64,000 nt of DNA from Taenia hydatigena (Eukaryota; Platyhelminthes; Cestoda; Cyclophyllidea; Taeniidae). Shown here piece by piece: positions 10,821-24,305 of the stretch. The stretch is taken from NCBI GenBank assembly GCA_036345935.2, contig JADWOT020000001.1, positions 14,482,295 to 14,546,294 on the forward strand. Reading direction: 5' to 3'. The notes beneath the pieces were generated by a model, which saw only the letters and a list, made by a program, of their open reading frames with translations, was not told the origin of the DNA and made no database searches. The translations under genes were made by a program, and so were the position numbers. Within the stretch, counting starts at the first letter, position 1, and the number at the start of each line of letters is the position of its first letter.

Positions 10821-13029
10821 CTAAGAAATAAATGGAGGTGGGTGGTGACACGATACAAGATTTGCACCATAAAAACATGTTTGCTGCGTGGCAGTAGACA
10901 GGTGTGTGCGGGTTGCATTTAAAATGAGGCATTCTCACGAATTTCCTTCTCGTGCGTTTGCTGTGCTACCAACTACGCATCGTACGTCATTTTTGAGCGA
11001 TTATGTAATTAAAAAGCTTTTTTTCAAAACTAAGGTCCTTAATTTCCTGCAAGCAGTAATGGCAATCTCATATCATGGAGACAATTGCTAGAAAATAGAG
11101 CGATTGATTGAAAACATTTTTACATCCTCTAAGAGTCGAGAATTCAAAGTCCACCTAACCTTTAATTATTGGTCCCTATTCAGCACTACTCAAGCTTTCG
11201 CCTGGGCTGTACCACAGTATACGCTTTAGGCAACTTTTCACTTTTCATCCCAACCTCGGCGGCTTTGTGTGCTTGGACTAGCGGTGATAAGCATGGGGCA
11301 TGGACATGGAATTCCCATGCTGTTGGTGCCTTAATTCACATTTGGTCGGAAGTGATGAGGGAAGTAGTAACCTCAAGACCCTAATGTTGTGCCTACCACC
11401 CACCTCAACGTGTGCCTTTACTTAGACTATCTCTTGTCTTAATGTGTTTGACAAGAGGTTGCATTTGTAAGTGTGATGGGATTGTACGCGGTTGAGAAGT
11501 TTGTCAAGTCGCATGTCTACATGAGGTGGATTGCGCTCAGATAGGACTCGCTATCAAAATTTTACACAAAGCAACCGATGAGCAGTGAAAATTGCAAGAA
11601 TGCAAACTCTTGAGAGCACTGTATCAAAGATTTCGACAGTCGCTTCATAAAATACACCTCATCTTACTACTCGAATCGCATCTTCATTTCCTTGCACATC
11701 TCAATGATGCTTGACTATATTTGTGGTGGTAAATGCAATTAACTTGGAAATGCTGAATGTTTGCTGCGAATAAATGATCCCACTGACAAATTCCGAAGCT
11801 GTAATCGATGCGATTCCGACGCCTGACCTGACGTCGCTGTAAAGCTTAACAGCTGTACGTAATTCCGCGACGAGGATAATACGTGCCACGTGCTGGAAGC
11901 ATGACATTCATAGGCAGGGAGTGCCCCCTATTACCTTCATAGTCGTCCAGCTGCGGTTACGACTCCCCTCTGGCCACGCCATGCTTCGCTCTTTATCTCA
12001 AAGCATACATTTGTGTCGCTGCTAAAAAGATGAGACACGGTGTAGCATGCCGTGAATCGCCCAGCGGAAAAAGTAAGCAAAAATAGAATAGACGAAGTGG
12101 GTGATATCAAACCGTCTGGCAATTAATGCTTCCAGTGCTGATGAGTCTATCCAAATGGGTGAATGGGTCAGTGGAGAGCTTATACTACTCCTGGTGACAT
12201 TATAAATCGCGTGAGATTGGAAGCTTTGATGCAGTACGCGTGGAGAAGGGATGAGAGGTTGATTGCAGCGCCGATGTGAATAGGCTAATACGAGTCTGTC
12301 ATTATGATCAAGTGAAAATCAAAAGAAAGGCGCAAGTTCTACTAAGAAAAAAAGATGTCTCAATATGCATTTGCTTGTTGCCACCGAATTTATTTCCGTG
12401 TAAGACAATTTCTGCTAAACCTCGGCTGACTTAATTTCCTATACTTCAAATGCTAAAGCCCTCCAATGTATGTGGGCTCATTAAAGAATGAAGGAGAGGA
12501 ACTGCCAGCAGGTTTGCAAAAAATTTACGAAAACGGTCTTAAAAGGCGGTTTAGGTGGCAAGAAAACAAGGAATAAGTACATTTCCGTGAGGGCAAGAAG
12601 TACACCATCCTATAGCGATAAAGACGAGCTCATTGGGATAAATCTTTCAGTGCACCTGGACGAGACACATCCATTAACTGGAAGCCATGCTTTGAGCCGG
12701 AAGGCAACGTTGAAGAGGACTAGGATCAAAGTATGCCACGTAGGTGAAATTGTACTTTGTAAGGAAGATTCTATCAAGAAGACAGAAACAGCTTAGTTTG
12801 GATGGAAATTCGAACCGTGAGTGCCTTACATGACTAACCGTCCGAAATTCTAATACCAATGCTTCAAAGTTCCCATAGAAGCTTTTTGAAGCTGGCATTA
12901 AGGGCTGATTCCAAAACCGTGATACTTAACTGCAGGTGCGTTTGAGGTACAGTGAACTATTTTTAATGGAAGCTGAAGTTAGTTGCCTCGGTCTACCCCT
13001 ACGCTTTGCTAATCACAAGGGTGGATGAG
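10821..13029. other. Weak coding traces only
   Basis: Two open frames deserve mention: 11,701-11,907 minus (contains VAELRTAVKLYSDVRSGVG) and 12,488-12,796 plus (102 codons, Lys/Arg-rich, KGGLGGKKTRNKY). Neither has a domain I can name nor clear splice partners. The remaining sequence shows nothing recognisable. Confidence 0.3.
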
Positions 13030-15500
13030 GATTGCAGTGTGATGATTTATGCCTTCAGGTATCAAAACCAAGTCTAAAACCACTTCCCGAGTTACTGCAA
13101 GGCATTAGCCACTGTTGTTTGCGTGCTCAGTTCTACGCCATTGTAACGCCAAACAGCTGGTCACAGCGTGATGGGGTCATGACAGCTAGAGGGGGGAGCG
13201 AGGTACCTCTGATGGCTTAGTAATAGCCAGACTGCTCTCCCAGCTCCCTCCGATCACATCTTTTCACATTACACGTATGTACGTCTTTATGAGGAAGTCG
13301 AGATATGGCACATGATTCTATCCCTTTCCCCTGTGGGCTACGTACCGAAAATGTGAGGCCATAGTTGCTCTTTATTAAAATGCCTCGTAATTGATTGTAG
13401 AGAGTAGACGGAGCATCGGATCTCATGAAGTGGTTTAAAACCACATGGTTGAAGTTAATCTCAACAAATGACATGAAGCGAATGTCGAAAGAAGTTGGCG
13501 CGTTTGGCGTCGGAGCGGTATACTCAGATGAATGGTGTGAGGGCATGATTTAAATGGATCCATATCAGTTAATCACCTGTTACCAAACCCGTGATTAAAT
13601 GTCGTGCATTGACTTCCAAGTGCCGTGGTTTTCTCCACCAGTCATTGCATCCGATCTAGATGGCACTTGAGCTATATATGAGGTAAAGGAAGGAAGCAAA
13701 CTAGGTTAAAGGGACATTTTGTGCCCCACGGGATGTTGTGACGCATTGAAAGACGAGTCAACTCAGAAAATAATGTCTTTGGTGGCCAACGGATGTACTG
13801 ATAAGTGTGTGTTTGTTTATTTTAGACACAACCAAAGCCAGCAGAGATGCAGGTGAAAACCCAAACTAAAAATTCCCTACACATTTGATGAGGGAGCATG
13901 ATCATGCGGGAGGACCTTACAATTCCTCGGTATCGCAACATGAAATAGATTTCCATCCATTACTACAAGCAGAGATGTATATGTCAGTGAAAATCAGTGC
14001 GATGCCAGAGTGCCTACTTAGTGAAAGCACCTTCGCATACATATTGCCTAACTAGAGGGATGACTGGAAGATTGTAGGGCATGGTTGGAAAAAAAAACAG
14101 GGACAAGGCAAAATAAGAAGACAGGGCTATCGAGAAGAAGTGGACACCAGTGATGCAAAGAGCGTGACGTTAATGCCGATCTAGTGTAAAGGAACCAAGC
14201 CTATCATTAAAAACTTACGATTAAAAGCATTGAAAAGAAAGGCTTGATAGCAAATTTAATGCAAATAAAAAAATCAGCAAAAAAGCACGAATAGTAATGT
14301 AAACTCCGATGTTTAACACAATAAGGGGTGGGATGTGGGGACAGGCTTTGAGGTCGATCAATAAAACAGATTTAAAATGAGAGGGATCAAGGAAAGACCA
14401 ATAGAATCGGAGAGACAAAAGTATATAAAGAATAGCAGGACGATAACATTCATTACGGAGGAGAAAGAGAACGATGAGCGAATGCGGTGCCATAGCATCG
14501 ACAAGGGAGAGAGCACTGATCCAAACATTCGTTTCGCCAATAAATCATCCACAACTGGAGACGGGACGTGAGCAGTGCAGCATTAGTGAAGTGAGTGAGC
14601 GAGTGTGGCGCTAACCAACAACACTGACAGACATTCCTCAGTGATGTTGCTAGCGTGCCATGCTCTCTCACTCCACCCTTCTCTCTCTTTTCCTTCTCTC
14701 ATCTATATGCCTCTAACCCCTACACACACCCTTCATTCAACCCATCGCTTTACCTACTTTCACTCCCTCTCCCACACACACATACACACACAAACACACT
14801 TCCACCCACACAACCACCCACCCACCAACCCACTTACCCACTCTACCTGTCTCATTTTATCTCCAATTCTCTAGGTGTCTACCAATCTCTCTGTCGCTGT
14901 CTCCGCTGCCACGTTGGTTGTTGCAATTGAGAGGCGCCACCAATCTCCTCCACATACACCTCCTCCTGCTGCTGCATCTGCTGCTGCTACAGCTACGGCT
15001 ACTGGTTCTGGTACTGGTAGTAGTGCGCTTGCACACAGTGTGCTCCAAAGCATCCTCCACAACTGGTGATGGGATGTGAGCAGTGCAGCATTAGTGAAGT
15101 GAGTGAGCGAGTGTGGCGCTAACCAACAACACTGACAGACATTCCTCAGTGCTGTTGCTAACGCGCCATGCTCTCTCACACCACACTCCTCTCTCTTTTC
15201 CTTCTATCTTCCATATGCCTCCACACCCTACACACACCCTTCATTCAACCCATCACTTTACCCACCCTCACTCCCTCTCCCACACACACATCCACCCACT
15301 CACCAACTTACTTATTTACCCACTCTACCGGTCTCACTCTATCTCCACTTCTCTAGGTGTCTTCCAATCTCTCTGTCGCTGCTTTCGCTGCCATGTTGGT
15401 TGTTGCAATTGAGAAGCGTCAACATTCTCCTACGCCTCCTGCCGCTGCCTCTGCTGCTGCTGCCTCCGCTGTTGCTGATGCTACTTTTACTTAAAATTTC
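13030..15500 (+). repeat. Composite dispersed repeat R3, copy 1
   Basis: The whole interval has a counterpart in reverse orientation at about 56,750-58,860, in the same internal order. The first part (13,030-13,960) matches 57,960-58,860, sharing GATATGGATCCATTTAAA-like, CATCACAACATCCTGTGGG-like and AAGACGTGCATA-like blocks. The middle (14,220-14,480) matches 57,470-57,660, and the end (14,546-15,490) matches 56,900-57,280. A peptide on the minus strand of part one (CAISRLPHKDVH) is also readable in the other copy, so a decayed coding segment is possible. The class of element is unknown; I see no terminal repeats or transposase motif. Confidence 0.65.
14546..15490 (+). repeat. Internal tandem repeat, about 508-bp unit
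   Basis: Two adjacent copies of a roughly 508-bp unit (14,546-15,053 and 15,054-15,490, the second shortened). Both begin with CCACAACTGG, run through GTGAGTGAGCGAGTGTGGCG, a CA/CT-rich stretch (CACACACACA), a TCTCTAGGTGTCT block, and end in CTG/GCT-triplet sequence. The open frames in them (for example 14,605-14,874 and 15,113-15,412) are Thr/His/Ser-rich by composition only and should not be read as proteins. Confidence 0.75.
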
Positions 15501-15686
15501 TTTCGTTTATATTTGTTAGGACATCTAGTCTACCCAACGTCCTTCGGGCCATGTCTGACATCTTTTTAAATTGTGAAATTGATGTCTATTTACTTGTTTT
15601 GCTTTTTTTTTGAAACGAAATCTTCGGAAATGTTTTTTTATTTATCCTGCTGCTATGAAACCCGACATCTATAATAGAGACAAATT

Positions 15687-16120
15687 TAATGCGGTGGAAT
15701 AAAATACACTCGCTACATGCTCGTGTCACTGCTCGGCTCCAAATTTGGTGTTTACCTAATAAATGCCTCCAGTGCTTACAAACTCATACTCAGGATTAAA
15801 GCTTATTTGACATGCTTTTAACGCCTTTCCCACTTTTCACCGTTTTGTGTGAAAAGGAAGTGTGAGAAGACATTGTTAGACGATTAGTACTCGAAAATTC
15901 TAACGGCTACAATGCAACGAGGAAATTATTTTTATCACCACAAACCAAAAAGTTGGTGATTCTCAATGCAGTCTACCAAAAACCTAAGAAATGATGGATC
16001 AGGTAACTGAAATCTGAGCATTTGCATGTGCAAGGGCATCGGTTGCCTATAATGCTGTAAACGGTGCAAGACGCACCCTCAAATTTGCTTTTAGACATCC
16101 ACGACCCCACTTAAGCTTTC
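15687..16120 (+). repeat. Dispersed repeat R4, copy 1
   Basis: Direct counterpart of 45,020-45,470. Shared blocks include TTTAATGCGG, GATTAGTACTC/CATTAGTACTC, GGAAATTATTTTTATC, GGAATGATGGA-like sequence and GGTTGCCTATAATGC-like sequence. No protein frame is conserved between copies. Confidence 0.65.
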
Positions 16121-19100
16121 ATCGATGCACATTGTACAGCCATTTTCCAGTTGGTTCACTATTTCAATCACTTCACTTACATCGCTCAATACTTCTCATT
16201 GGTAAGTATCTCTTGAAAAAAGTGATGGGAATGGGGCGATGGGGTGTGAAGTTGTATCGAAAGTGACTGCTCTTGCAACAATAATCGTCCCATCAATATG
16301 CCTTCCATCATGGCACAGACTGCGATTCCAATCTGACCACTAAGACTATCAACACATTTCTTACGCACCCATGCATACATACGCTTGTGCGTTTGTTTGG
16401 GAACTTGATAAGATTTTATGCATAAATCCTGAACATGAAATATTTGGCTTTTGGAAATTAGCGAAATAGGCAACAATTCTTGGTATAATTCACGACCGCA
16501 TGTGGATAAATTTATAAAGTCGCTACATTTCAGAAGTCTCTTCCTTATGGGATGAAAAAAACATTCAAGCGAGGGTGCAAGTCAAATCATTATTTAGGCG
16601 CGCACATGCCAAGATGAAACGTGGTGCAATCCGAGGCGACGCCATGCGCATGGAATGTGTGTAATCGCAAAAATGCGTAAGAAGGGAGCAAATGAATCGA
16701 AGCGAGTAAGGTTAAACATAGAAGGATTTGGATGAATAAACTGTGAGAAATCGGACTTGTAACCGCCATCGGCTTAACATGGCGATATCATAGAGAAGGT
16801 AGTTGGAGGTATTGAATCTCTAATGCAGGACAACTTTCATGATACGGGCACATTCGTAAGTGACGCTGATGGAGTGATTGTAGCACTTCTGGTAGACACA
16901 TCTTCACAAAGTGTAGACAATGTTCTCGTTCCTTTTCAGCTAATATGCCTTCAACGAGCGCATTTGGCCACTTGTTTGCCCCTAGGGACAACTCGCTGAT
17001 CACATGTAAGTTGAAGGTGGAAGTTAGACTCGTGAACGCTGTCTTTTTCAATTCTACCGAGCCACCTCAGGAACAGCACTAGTTACATGCTTGTCAGTGA
17101 GCGGCATGTAGAGTAGCAAACGAGTAAAGGAAGAGGTTATGGAATGAGTCCTGATAAACAAGAATGGAATATGCACTACTTTGCAAGGCGAATTGCGAAA
17201 GCGGCACACAGACAGCTAATAGGGAATCGACGATCATATGGAGGTTAAAGTGATTTGAGAGGAAGGAAGACACGAATGCGCAAGCGCAGGTACTTTCTTT
17301 TGGCGTCCTACAGCATGTGTTTGGAGGTTTAAAGTCTTACTGCAGAGATAGGTGAATGAGTGGTACGGTTAGGGCTCACGGAAATGCCATCGTTAGGTTT
17401 TGCCATTTTTAAATCTACACAGGAGGACTTGGAAAATCCCTTTTGTGTAAATGTTAATAATCAGGTTTCTCCGACTTGCTTCCGTAGCTTGAATGCCTGT
17501 CTACTCAATCGCTAAGCAGCAATTGAACCGTTAGAATTGCTTCAGCATTCAAACCACAAAGCAGTAAAAAACTTGCTCTTTAAAATTGAAGTGTTTTGCA
17601 AACACTTTCATAATTTATTCCCGTCTTTCGGTGACGCAAAAGAGACTAAAGTCCTGATGTAGTGGAAAATCCTGCTAGAAAGCTACAGAGGAGAGTGCTT
17701 GAAGCGTATAAATCTAATACAGATGCATGTTTGTGGAACATCGTTAGTGATTAAAAGTCCAGTGAGTTAGAACAGCATTGTTCTTTGAGAAATTCTGCGA
17801 TGCGGTTCATTCTAATTGAAGCCTGATGCATTTGACCACTCACTCTTACGTTAAAAGGGCATAAGTGAGTTCCTCCTAAGCAAGTAGCTAACAATGGATC
17901 ACGCGTTTCCAAGTCAATCAGTTCACAAACTTTGGCAATAGATTATCCAATCCATGACGCAAAATGACACACACTTTGCTGTGCCCCGATGTAGCACCAT
18001 AAAATTTCCACTTTTAACAATGTTATCACTTACATGGGCAAGAAGCGCAATAGCCTTGCTTGAAAGAAATAGCCCACGTGCGGTAATCCTTGCTAACTCC
18101 TACAGCATGACCAACGACATCTAAGGGTTACGTCTGCCTTTGCAGACAATGCAAGTTAAGTCGAATAATAGAATGCAATTTTGCACAAAAGTATCCAGAA
18201 ATCGGAACTCAGTTGTGCAAAGTAAATATTGTGCCTAATGAAGTACTCATCGAATAAATATTGTTACATTGCTTACTGAAGAGTATTTTGGCGTTCACAG
18301 GCTCAGACTTTTGTAATTCGCGCATTAACGCAAAAAGAAAAAACGAAAAAAATGGTTTTGGTTTTGATGCATTATGACTAACATCTGTCGTATCCTTTTT
18401 GTCTTTCTTGAGACTGTAACCAGCTACGCTTACGAATCTTCATATTTAATCCTCCCTCCATGCCAGCAGATTTATCTGACATTCCTATAAGTGATCAAAG
18501 TCAATGTACATCCTGTAAACCCTACTTAACCTTTACACATTTTGATTACTAACAGAAATCACTAGCTAATTACTAAAGTAGGAGCGTTAGGCATTTCTAA
18601 CGCTTTGCTAATTCGGATCTAGCCGTACGTTCCGATTTGTACCACAGCTCTCAGCCGGTATACTTGTAACCACATGAAGGTATAAACTCATGAGCGTTCG
18701 TAATTTTTTCATTATCTTCCTGTTTGAGTGCATATATAACTGCAAGGTGGAATTCGCTTTTCGATTACATCAATTTGAGGAGTTTGCAAAGGTACTGCGT
18801 TGCATAACCGTAAATCCACACTTCGGGGTGGTTCACACTCTTAGCGAATTTGCATGATCCGTGTGCCCTTTAAAAGCTTGTTTGTAAGTCTCAGAAGCGT
18901 AGTTGTTCCTCAGCAGCCTACTCTTTGTAATTTCCAACTTTCAATTTGTGTTGTTCGTCAATGTAGTAAAACCATTACTTTGCGAAATTGACATTTACCT
19001 AACTTCCACTTTATGCTTAATAAAAATAATGCATATTGACGGCTTGCATGGACAACGAAATGCAGCTGTTTTTAGCTTTACCTACATTGAGCAGGTTTTG

Positions 19101-19654
19101 CATTATATTGGCAGGAAGGATGCTTAAGTCAAAATATGCTCACAAACCTCTTCCGCTACACAGCTTTAGAATCGAATCGAGCAGAGAGCTTGAAACGACA
19201 AGAGTATTTAACCACCTTTGCCCACTCTATGGCATTGCTTTGCAATTCGCTTGATGCTCATCGAGCGAATTTGCACCCATCGTGAGAGCAGTTAGCGTCG
19301 GTCAACTCAACATTCCCATGTTTGCTAAAGTAGCAGCACAACTTTTGTATTATCTTGCCTTGCTTTATTTTGACACAATAATAAGAATTACGCTATTTTT
19401 ACTATAAATGCTAAGCATTAAATGGTATGATTAAGGAAATAAGTAGATGTAATGAAGTCAGTTACAATTAGTGGGAAGAGCTATGAAGAAGTGAGAAATG
19501 CTGCATAGTTGATGCACAGGGAGCGAAGAGGGAGAAAAAGGGAAGTCAGCAATAAATGATGCATGGATGCCTTTGTTTTTGACAATTCAAAGCGTAAGCT
19601 TAGCTCAGTGCTTTTTGTCTCAGCATTAACCACGGACAACTCTGGTGAGATGGA
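16121..19654. other. No recognised gene
   Basis: About 3.5 kb of ordinary-looking sequence. Short frames at 16,186-16,476 and 16,788-17,051 (minus) and 18,903-19,254 (plus) have no domain. A short block near 17,255-17,305 resembles 52,265-52,315 (TGAGAGGAAG...CTTTCTTTTGG) and may be a minor repeat. Confidence 0.45.
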
Positions 19655-20040
19655 CGCTATAAAGTCAGCTCTATTGACCAAAACTACCAACTACCAACGG
19701 CAGAACCTCTGGTAGTGATTCGCATGTCCATTTGATTGGACGCAAGTGTAGAGCAAAACGTGCTCAATGCCGATAGCTTGGTAGCTCCCAGAACAAGTCA
19801 CTCAATAGTGTTTTTATTTTTGACAGCATCACATCCAACTTGGGCTTCGCACGATGCACTGTAGCACGACTTACTATTTGGCACAATCATGGAGAGAGTT
19901 GGGGATTTCCAATGCTGCATGGCTGGTGTGCGTCAGTGTACTGTAGCCTAGAATACTGCGATTCTATCACCCCAGTTGACTATAAAGTGAATGAAAGTCC
20001 CATCGCAAATGTGCCTTATGGTTTGGTAACTAATTGAGTT
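19655..20040 (+). repeat. Dispersed repeat R5, copy 1
   Basis: Direct counterpart of 55,690-56,085 at roughly 80 percent identity by eye. Shared blocks include CCAACGGCAGAAC, CCATTTGATTGGACGCA, CAAGTCACTCA, TTTTTGACAGCATC, ACAATCATGGAGAGAGTTGG and TGCTGCATGGCTGG. It is the best-conserved dispersed pair after the histone arms. Confidence 0.75.
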
Positions 20041-21039
20041 GACTGCTTTTTAATGAGGCTCCTACTAACCTTAAAGTCACATCTCTCACCAAATTATAAA
20101 AATGGTAGTTTTTCGGTATTCATTCAATGGTACTACTTTAGGAGTACATTCGCATGGCAGTTATCAATGCTTTTTTCGCTTCATATGCAATAATTTAATT
20201 TAAGAACCCATATTTTGTTACTTTGACGCCTGTGTAATGCCTCCTAAACCGCTATCTTACAATTTCCTGCAGTGTTAGTGAGGCGTCACTCACGCCAACT
20301 TGACGTTTTTCGTGGATTTGGTAGACATAATCATCGAAACCACTTTCACCGTATAACGAAGGGGCAATATCGGTATAATTCTGACACCATTTAATTTTAA
20401 ACTCGATGTGGGATGGGATGTCTGCAGTTTTGGAATTGCCGCATTTCTATCTGCCCCTGTATCACATAGCAGATTTGTCATTTTTTGCTGTACGCGAAAA
20501 TGATGGCAAGCTTTAGTTCAAACCTTTACACTCAATGCTCCGCACATGTTGTGCTTCAGAAACGCTAAGGGCGTCTGATTATAGCTTCATATGCGCTTGC
20601 TCTGCAGTTTGGAGACCACTAACCCGGGACAAGATCCCATTGTCATGCGACAACCAGCATTGACTCCTAAGTCGTTTCGATAAGCATTACGACGGCCCTC
20701 AGACACTCTGGGAGTGACATCAAGTCAAGTTTACACTTCGGGCGATGGGACCATAAATGTGCCAAAACAGTGGTAGGAATGGGTCCTGCATTGTGCACGG
20801 CATAATTGTTCATGGAGGCGAGCATGTACGAATATGCGGCATTAGCTCATGCTCAGTGCCAGGATAGACAGAGTGGAAAATTGTTCTGTTTGGGGGATGG
20901 TCGTGAGGTATTTGTTAGATGCTGGGGTACTTTTGCATACAAATGGAGCAAGAAGCTTTGGGATTTCTCATGTGCGAATTTTACGTGGCACTTCAAGCTA
21001 TGTTTTAAGTCCCATTCGGTTTTGTTTTCCTTCATTTCT
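20041..21039. other. Upstream of spermidine synthase exons
   Basis: No clear exon. A frame at 20,806-21,051 contains SGKLFCLGDGREVF, which faintly recalls the GDG block of spermidine synthases, but neighbouring motifs fall in other frames. Earlier exons of the gene may be decayed, or lie outside what I can resolve. Confidence 0.3.
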
Positions 21040-21551
21040 TTGGTACTTTGAATCTCTGTACCGGAGAGTCTCTCTCATGAAGACGTCCAGAAGGCGAACT
21101 AGGGCTTTTGCATTCATGTCCGATCAATATTTTGGTGTCAAAATCATTGAAATTTCTGTTGGTTGTTTCCAAATTGTAGCTGGACCTCTTAATTCCGCAT
21201 AACGACTTGCTACATGTGACTCGTACTTGCTTCACACAGGTAAATATCTGTTTCTGGATCTGCCCATTATTCAAAAAATGGTAGGCTTCTGCAAGGATGT
21301 ATTCCCGAATGTGGCTTATGCCTACAGCATCGTTCCAGCCTTCACTTCTGGCCACTCTGGCAATGTTATCGCATGCAAAAATGAGGTAAGTGACTAACAC
21401 GCTATTGCCTGTTGTCTGACCTGAGAGTGAACACGTTTGGGTGCAAATTTATCGCTGGTTTGTGAATGCAGAACATCAACCGGCGCCGGCGGACTGCAAA
21501 TTCTACACCAAGGCAGTGCATAAAGCAGCTTTTGCATTGCCAAAGTGCTAA
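21040..21551 (+). CDS. Spermidine synthase, C-terminal exons
   Basis: Spermidine synthase transfers an aminopropyl group from decarboxylated S-adenosylmethionine to putrescine in the cytosol. Three segments splice in phase: up to 21,134 (contains ESLYRR and SLMKTS, recalling the ESLF...LMK region), 21,240-21,385 (GKYLFLDLPII, then FCKDVFPNVAYAYSIVPAF and TSGHSGNVIACKN), and 21,426-21,551 (ends FYTKAVHKAAFALPKC, stop). Known family members carry VAYAYxxIPxYxSGQIGF and, near the C-terminus, YYxxxVHxAAFxLP, so the match is good. The first donor (G then GTGTCA) is weak. The second intron is only 40 nt, with GTAAGT, an internal CTAAC branch-like site and a pyrimidine-rich acceptor. The usual Pro-Thr-Tyr (PTYPSGQ) reads PAFTSGH here, so the copy may be divergent. 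The N-terminal half with the GGGDGG motif is not found, so this could be a decayed or partial gene. Confidence 0.6.
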
Positions 21552-24305
21552 GAGGATGTGAGTTTCCTCCTGCAATTACTGGATATCTATTCGAGGAAGC
21601 ACTGCTTGCTTTGCTTTTTATTTGTTTACGAATTTCGTTGAATAGTCAATAGAGGGACTCGTTTTGTATCCATGCAGACAGTCATCCACCAGCCGATGCA
21701 GGTCTGCGACCACATTTACGCCTGTGCATCTATCAATCAACCAAACAATAGTGATTAATCCTAATTCACTTGGAGAACGTTTCCATTCACTCTTCGCTCC
21801 TTCTCCAGTGCTAAATGATGCTAAAAATTTGGTCCCTCTCTTCTATCCCCCTCTGCCCACATGGAGACTATTACATCCCTTATTTCTGTCGAACCCTACG
21901 CCGCCACACCAGCAATGCATTATTTTAGCGCTTTTTTCGTCGTCCAACTTCTAGTCTAATTTGCTCATTTTCTACTTCTTGCCAACATTGCTTTTGCTTT
22001 CGCATTCTTCAGCCATGAGCATATTTTCGCTTGTCTCTTACCTCCTCCCAGAAGTCGGTCAGCATTTTGGTACACCTCAATTCAACACTCTTTAATCATT
22101 ATTTCCTCACTCTCTACTCTTAGTATCGTATTTTGGCGCCGCTTCGGGAAGGCTTCGATAAACGTAACTACGATGTACTTCATAGCATAAGCCACTGCTG
22201 CTTCTTTTGAAGGTTGTTTCCAACCTCAACACCATGTCACAGGAACCTAGTCGCGGTGTCTCTCTGTTGGTGGGATTGGAGTATGCACGACCACCAGATC
22301 ATCAGCGGTTCATTCACCTACTTGTTTACCTCTTTGTTGTGCTAAATTTTCCTATCCGGTCAAGTTTTTTGTCTTCTACGCTGAATATCTAATGAAATAT
22401 GTCTAACTTCCTCCCATTTATCTCAATCGCTGTCGCTTTAGGGAATTTTTCAATTGTTGATGCTTCCCCAAATTTTCGCACTATTCTTATTCTTTCTAGC
22501 CTTCTTTGAAAATGACCTGTTTCACCCTTGTTTTTCTACATCCCATTCCGGTTCAGCGGTTCTAAATGCGGTGCTGAATTTCGCTTGGATCACTTGTTTC
22601 TGTACTTCCTAGCCTCCCTCTGCTGTCAAAGTGTATCTCTGGTGATTATGCTTAAGCGAACAATCAGCTGTCAGCAGGTGGACAAAGTGTCTATGAGATG
22701 TTATCCTATCATCCCCTTTCTCCTTCTTCCAACACTTCCCGTACTTGCTATCTGTTGGATCTCATCGGGAGCAGTTTTAAACTAATCTTTTAAATGCAAG
22801 TCCAGTATGTCATGAGTATTCTTTCAGTTCTTCATTCACCAATCTTCCATTCTTTCCCACTTCCACTTCACCTTCTTCAGTCTACTGCCGCATTTTATTT
22901 GCCTTCAAGGAAGGCAGTTCAAGAAGTGTGTCGAATTCATTTTGAGTGTCCGATTTGACTTCAACGACTTACTTGAGCTTTGAAATTTAATTCTACATCC
23001 CGTTATTTGCCAGGGCAACTTGCCACGGCAGCACGACTGCTGTTATTGACACGTTGGCTGGTGGTAATTCAAAGAAGTGTTCCTTTGTTTAATCCAAAAT
23101 TCTTTGTGTTTTTGGATGTGTCTGTTTCAAAACCACCAGCCTTTGGTAAATGAATGCTACTGATTGAGACAATTTTCTGAAATTACATCTACAAACCTTC
23201 TCAAATTGTCAACTTGTTTAGGCCCTCCGCCCATTCCTAAGGAAGTAAGATGCGACAGTCCTCGGGAGACATTAATGACATTTGTGTGAATATTGTACCA
23301 CTACTTTTGGAAAAGAGACTCTTTATCTACTGCACACCCACTTTTCACCGAAATGGAACCTTAATTTCGTATTGGTGTTATGGGGTATGGGGTGGTTCTT
23401 CATTTATTATGGTACTATTTTTCCTACTGCCTTTTTTGCAGAAAAAATGCGGGAGCAAACTAGTGTTAAAATGGACGTTTTCATTTTTCATTGGTCTCTG
23501 GGTGTTTAATGAGCCAGGATCTACCAACCTGCCTCTTTCGCCCCATGCAGTCTGAAGGCGTGACCTTTAGTTGCAATCCTGGCGAAGGGCGTTTTAATTG
23601 TTTCTCTTTCATTTGGACTAAGGCAACCACCAACACGCCACAACCAATAGCAGTAGCAGCCTTGTTCAAGCACTTTTGGCTGACGTTGAACGAGTGCTTT
23701 TGACTACGGAGGTTAGCGTTTAACATCAGAACGCAGCATCACCAGTACTTTATTCAATATCGGCTCTCCAAAATAGCGTTAGATGGGTGATATCAAGGAT
23801 GCTGTTATTCCTCATACAAATGGCAGCATCTATCCACCTCATTTCGCGAAACATTATGCGCATAAATACGTTGCTTTGAAGAAGGTATCAATTCAGGCGG
23901 ATTGCCTCCACCCCTGGCACGTAAATTTGTTTGATGTGCCCTCCAATTTGTTGTTTGGAGGAGGTGCAGCGAAGAGGAGGAATAAAATGGAAGCAAGATT
24001 ACTGCGCCTTAGATAATGCTACCATCACCGTGTGTACTGACTGACTTTTGTGAAGAAATAGTGTTGAAAACGTTGAAGTGGTAAGATCATGCAGATGCAC
24101 GTGTCCTTTCGGCTCCCAGTTCTCCTCTAAGTGGAAGACATTTAACTAAACGCAGTAGGTCGGCTAACCTGCCAGCATACTTTGCGTACCAATGGAAGCG
24201 CCATCGTTTTATGTTTCGTAGGAAATAGGGGCATCTTAATGCCAATGCAATTTTAAAGGCAGAATCGTCCGGTTATATTATTGGATGCAGCATTTTGTTG
24301 TCTAC
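21552..24305. other. Pyrimidine-rich sequence, no secure gene
   Basis: The plus strand is rich in C and T, giving many acceptor-like tracts and hydrophobic open frames (for example 22,528-22,785, 23,250-23,555). A segment after CATGCAG at 23,544-23,550 reads SEGVTFSCNP...FIWTKA, which loosely recalls an immunoglobulin-like strand but is too short to call. Nothing is secure. Confidence 0.35.

Noticed and set aside
12810..12835. tRNA-like B box (GGTTCGAA on the minus strand)
   Set aside because: No A box, anticodon stem or matching acceptor stem at the required distance.
14605..15412. Thr/His-rich open frames of about 90-100 codons
   Set aside because: They follow from CA-rich repeat sequence inside R3 and differ between copies in a non-coding way.
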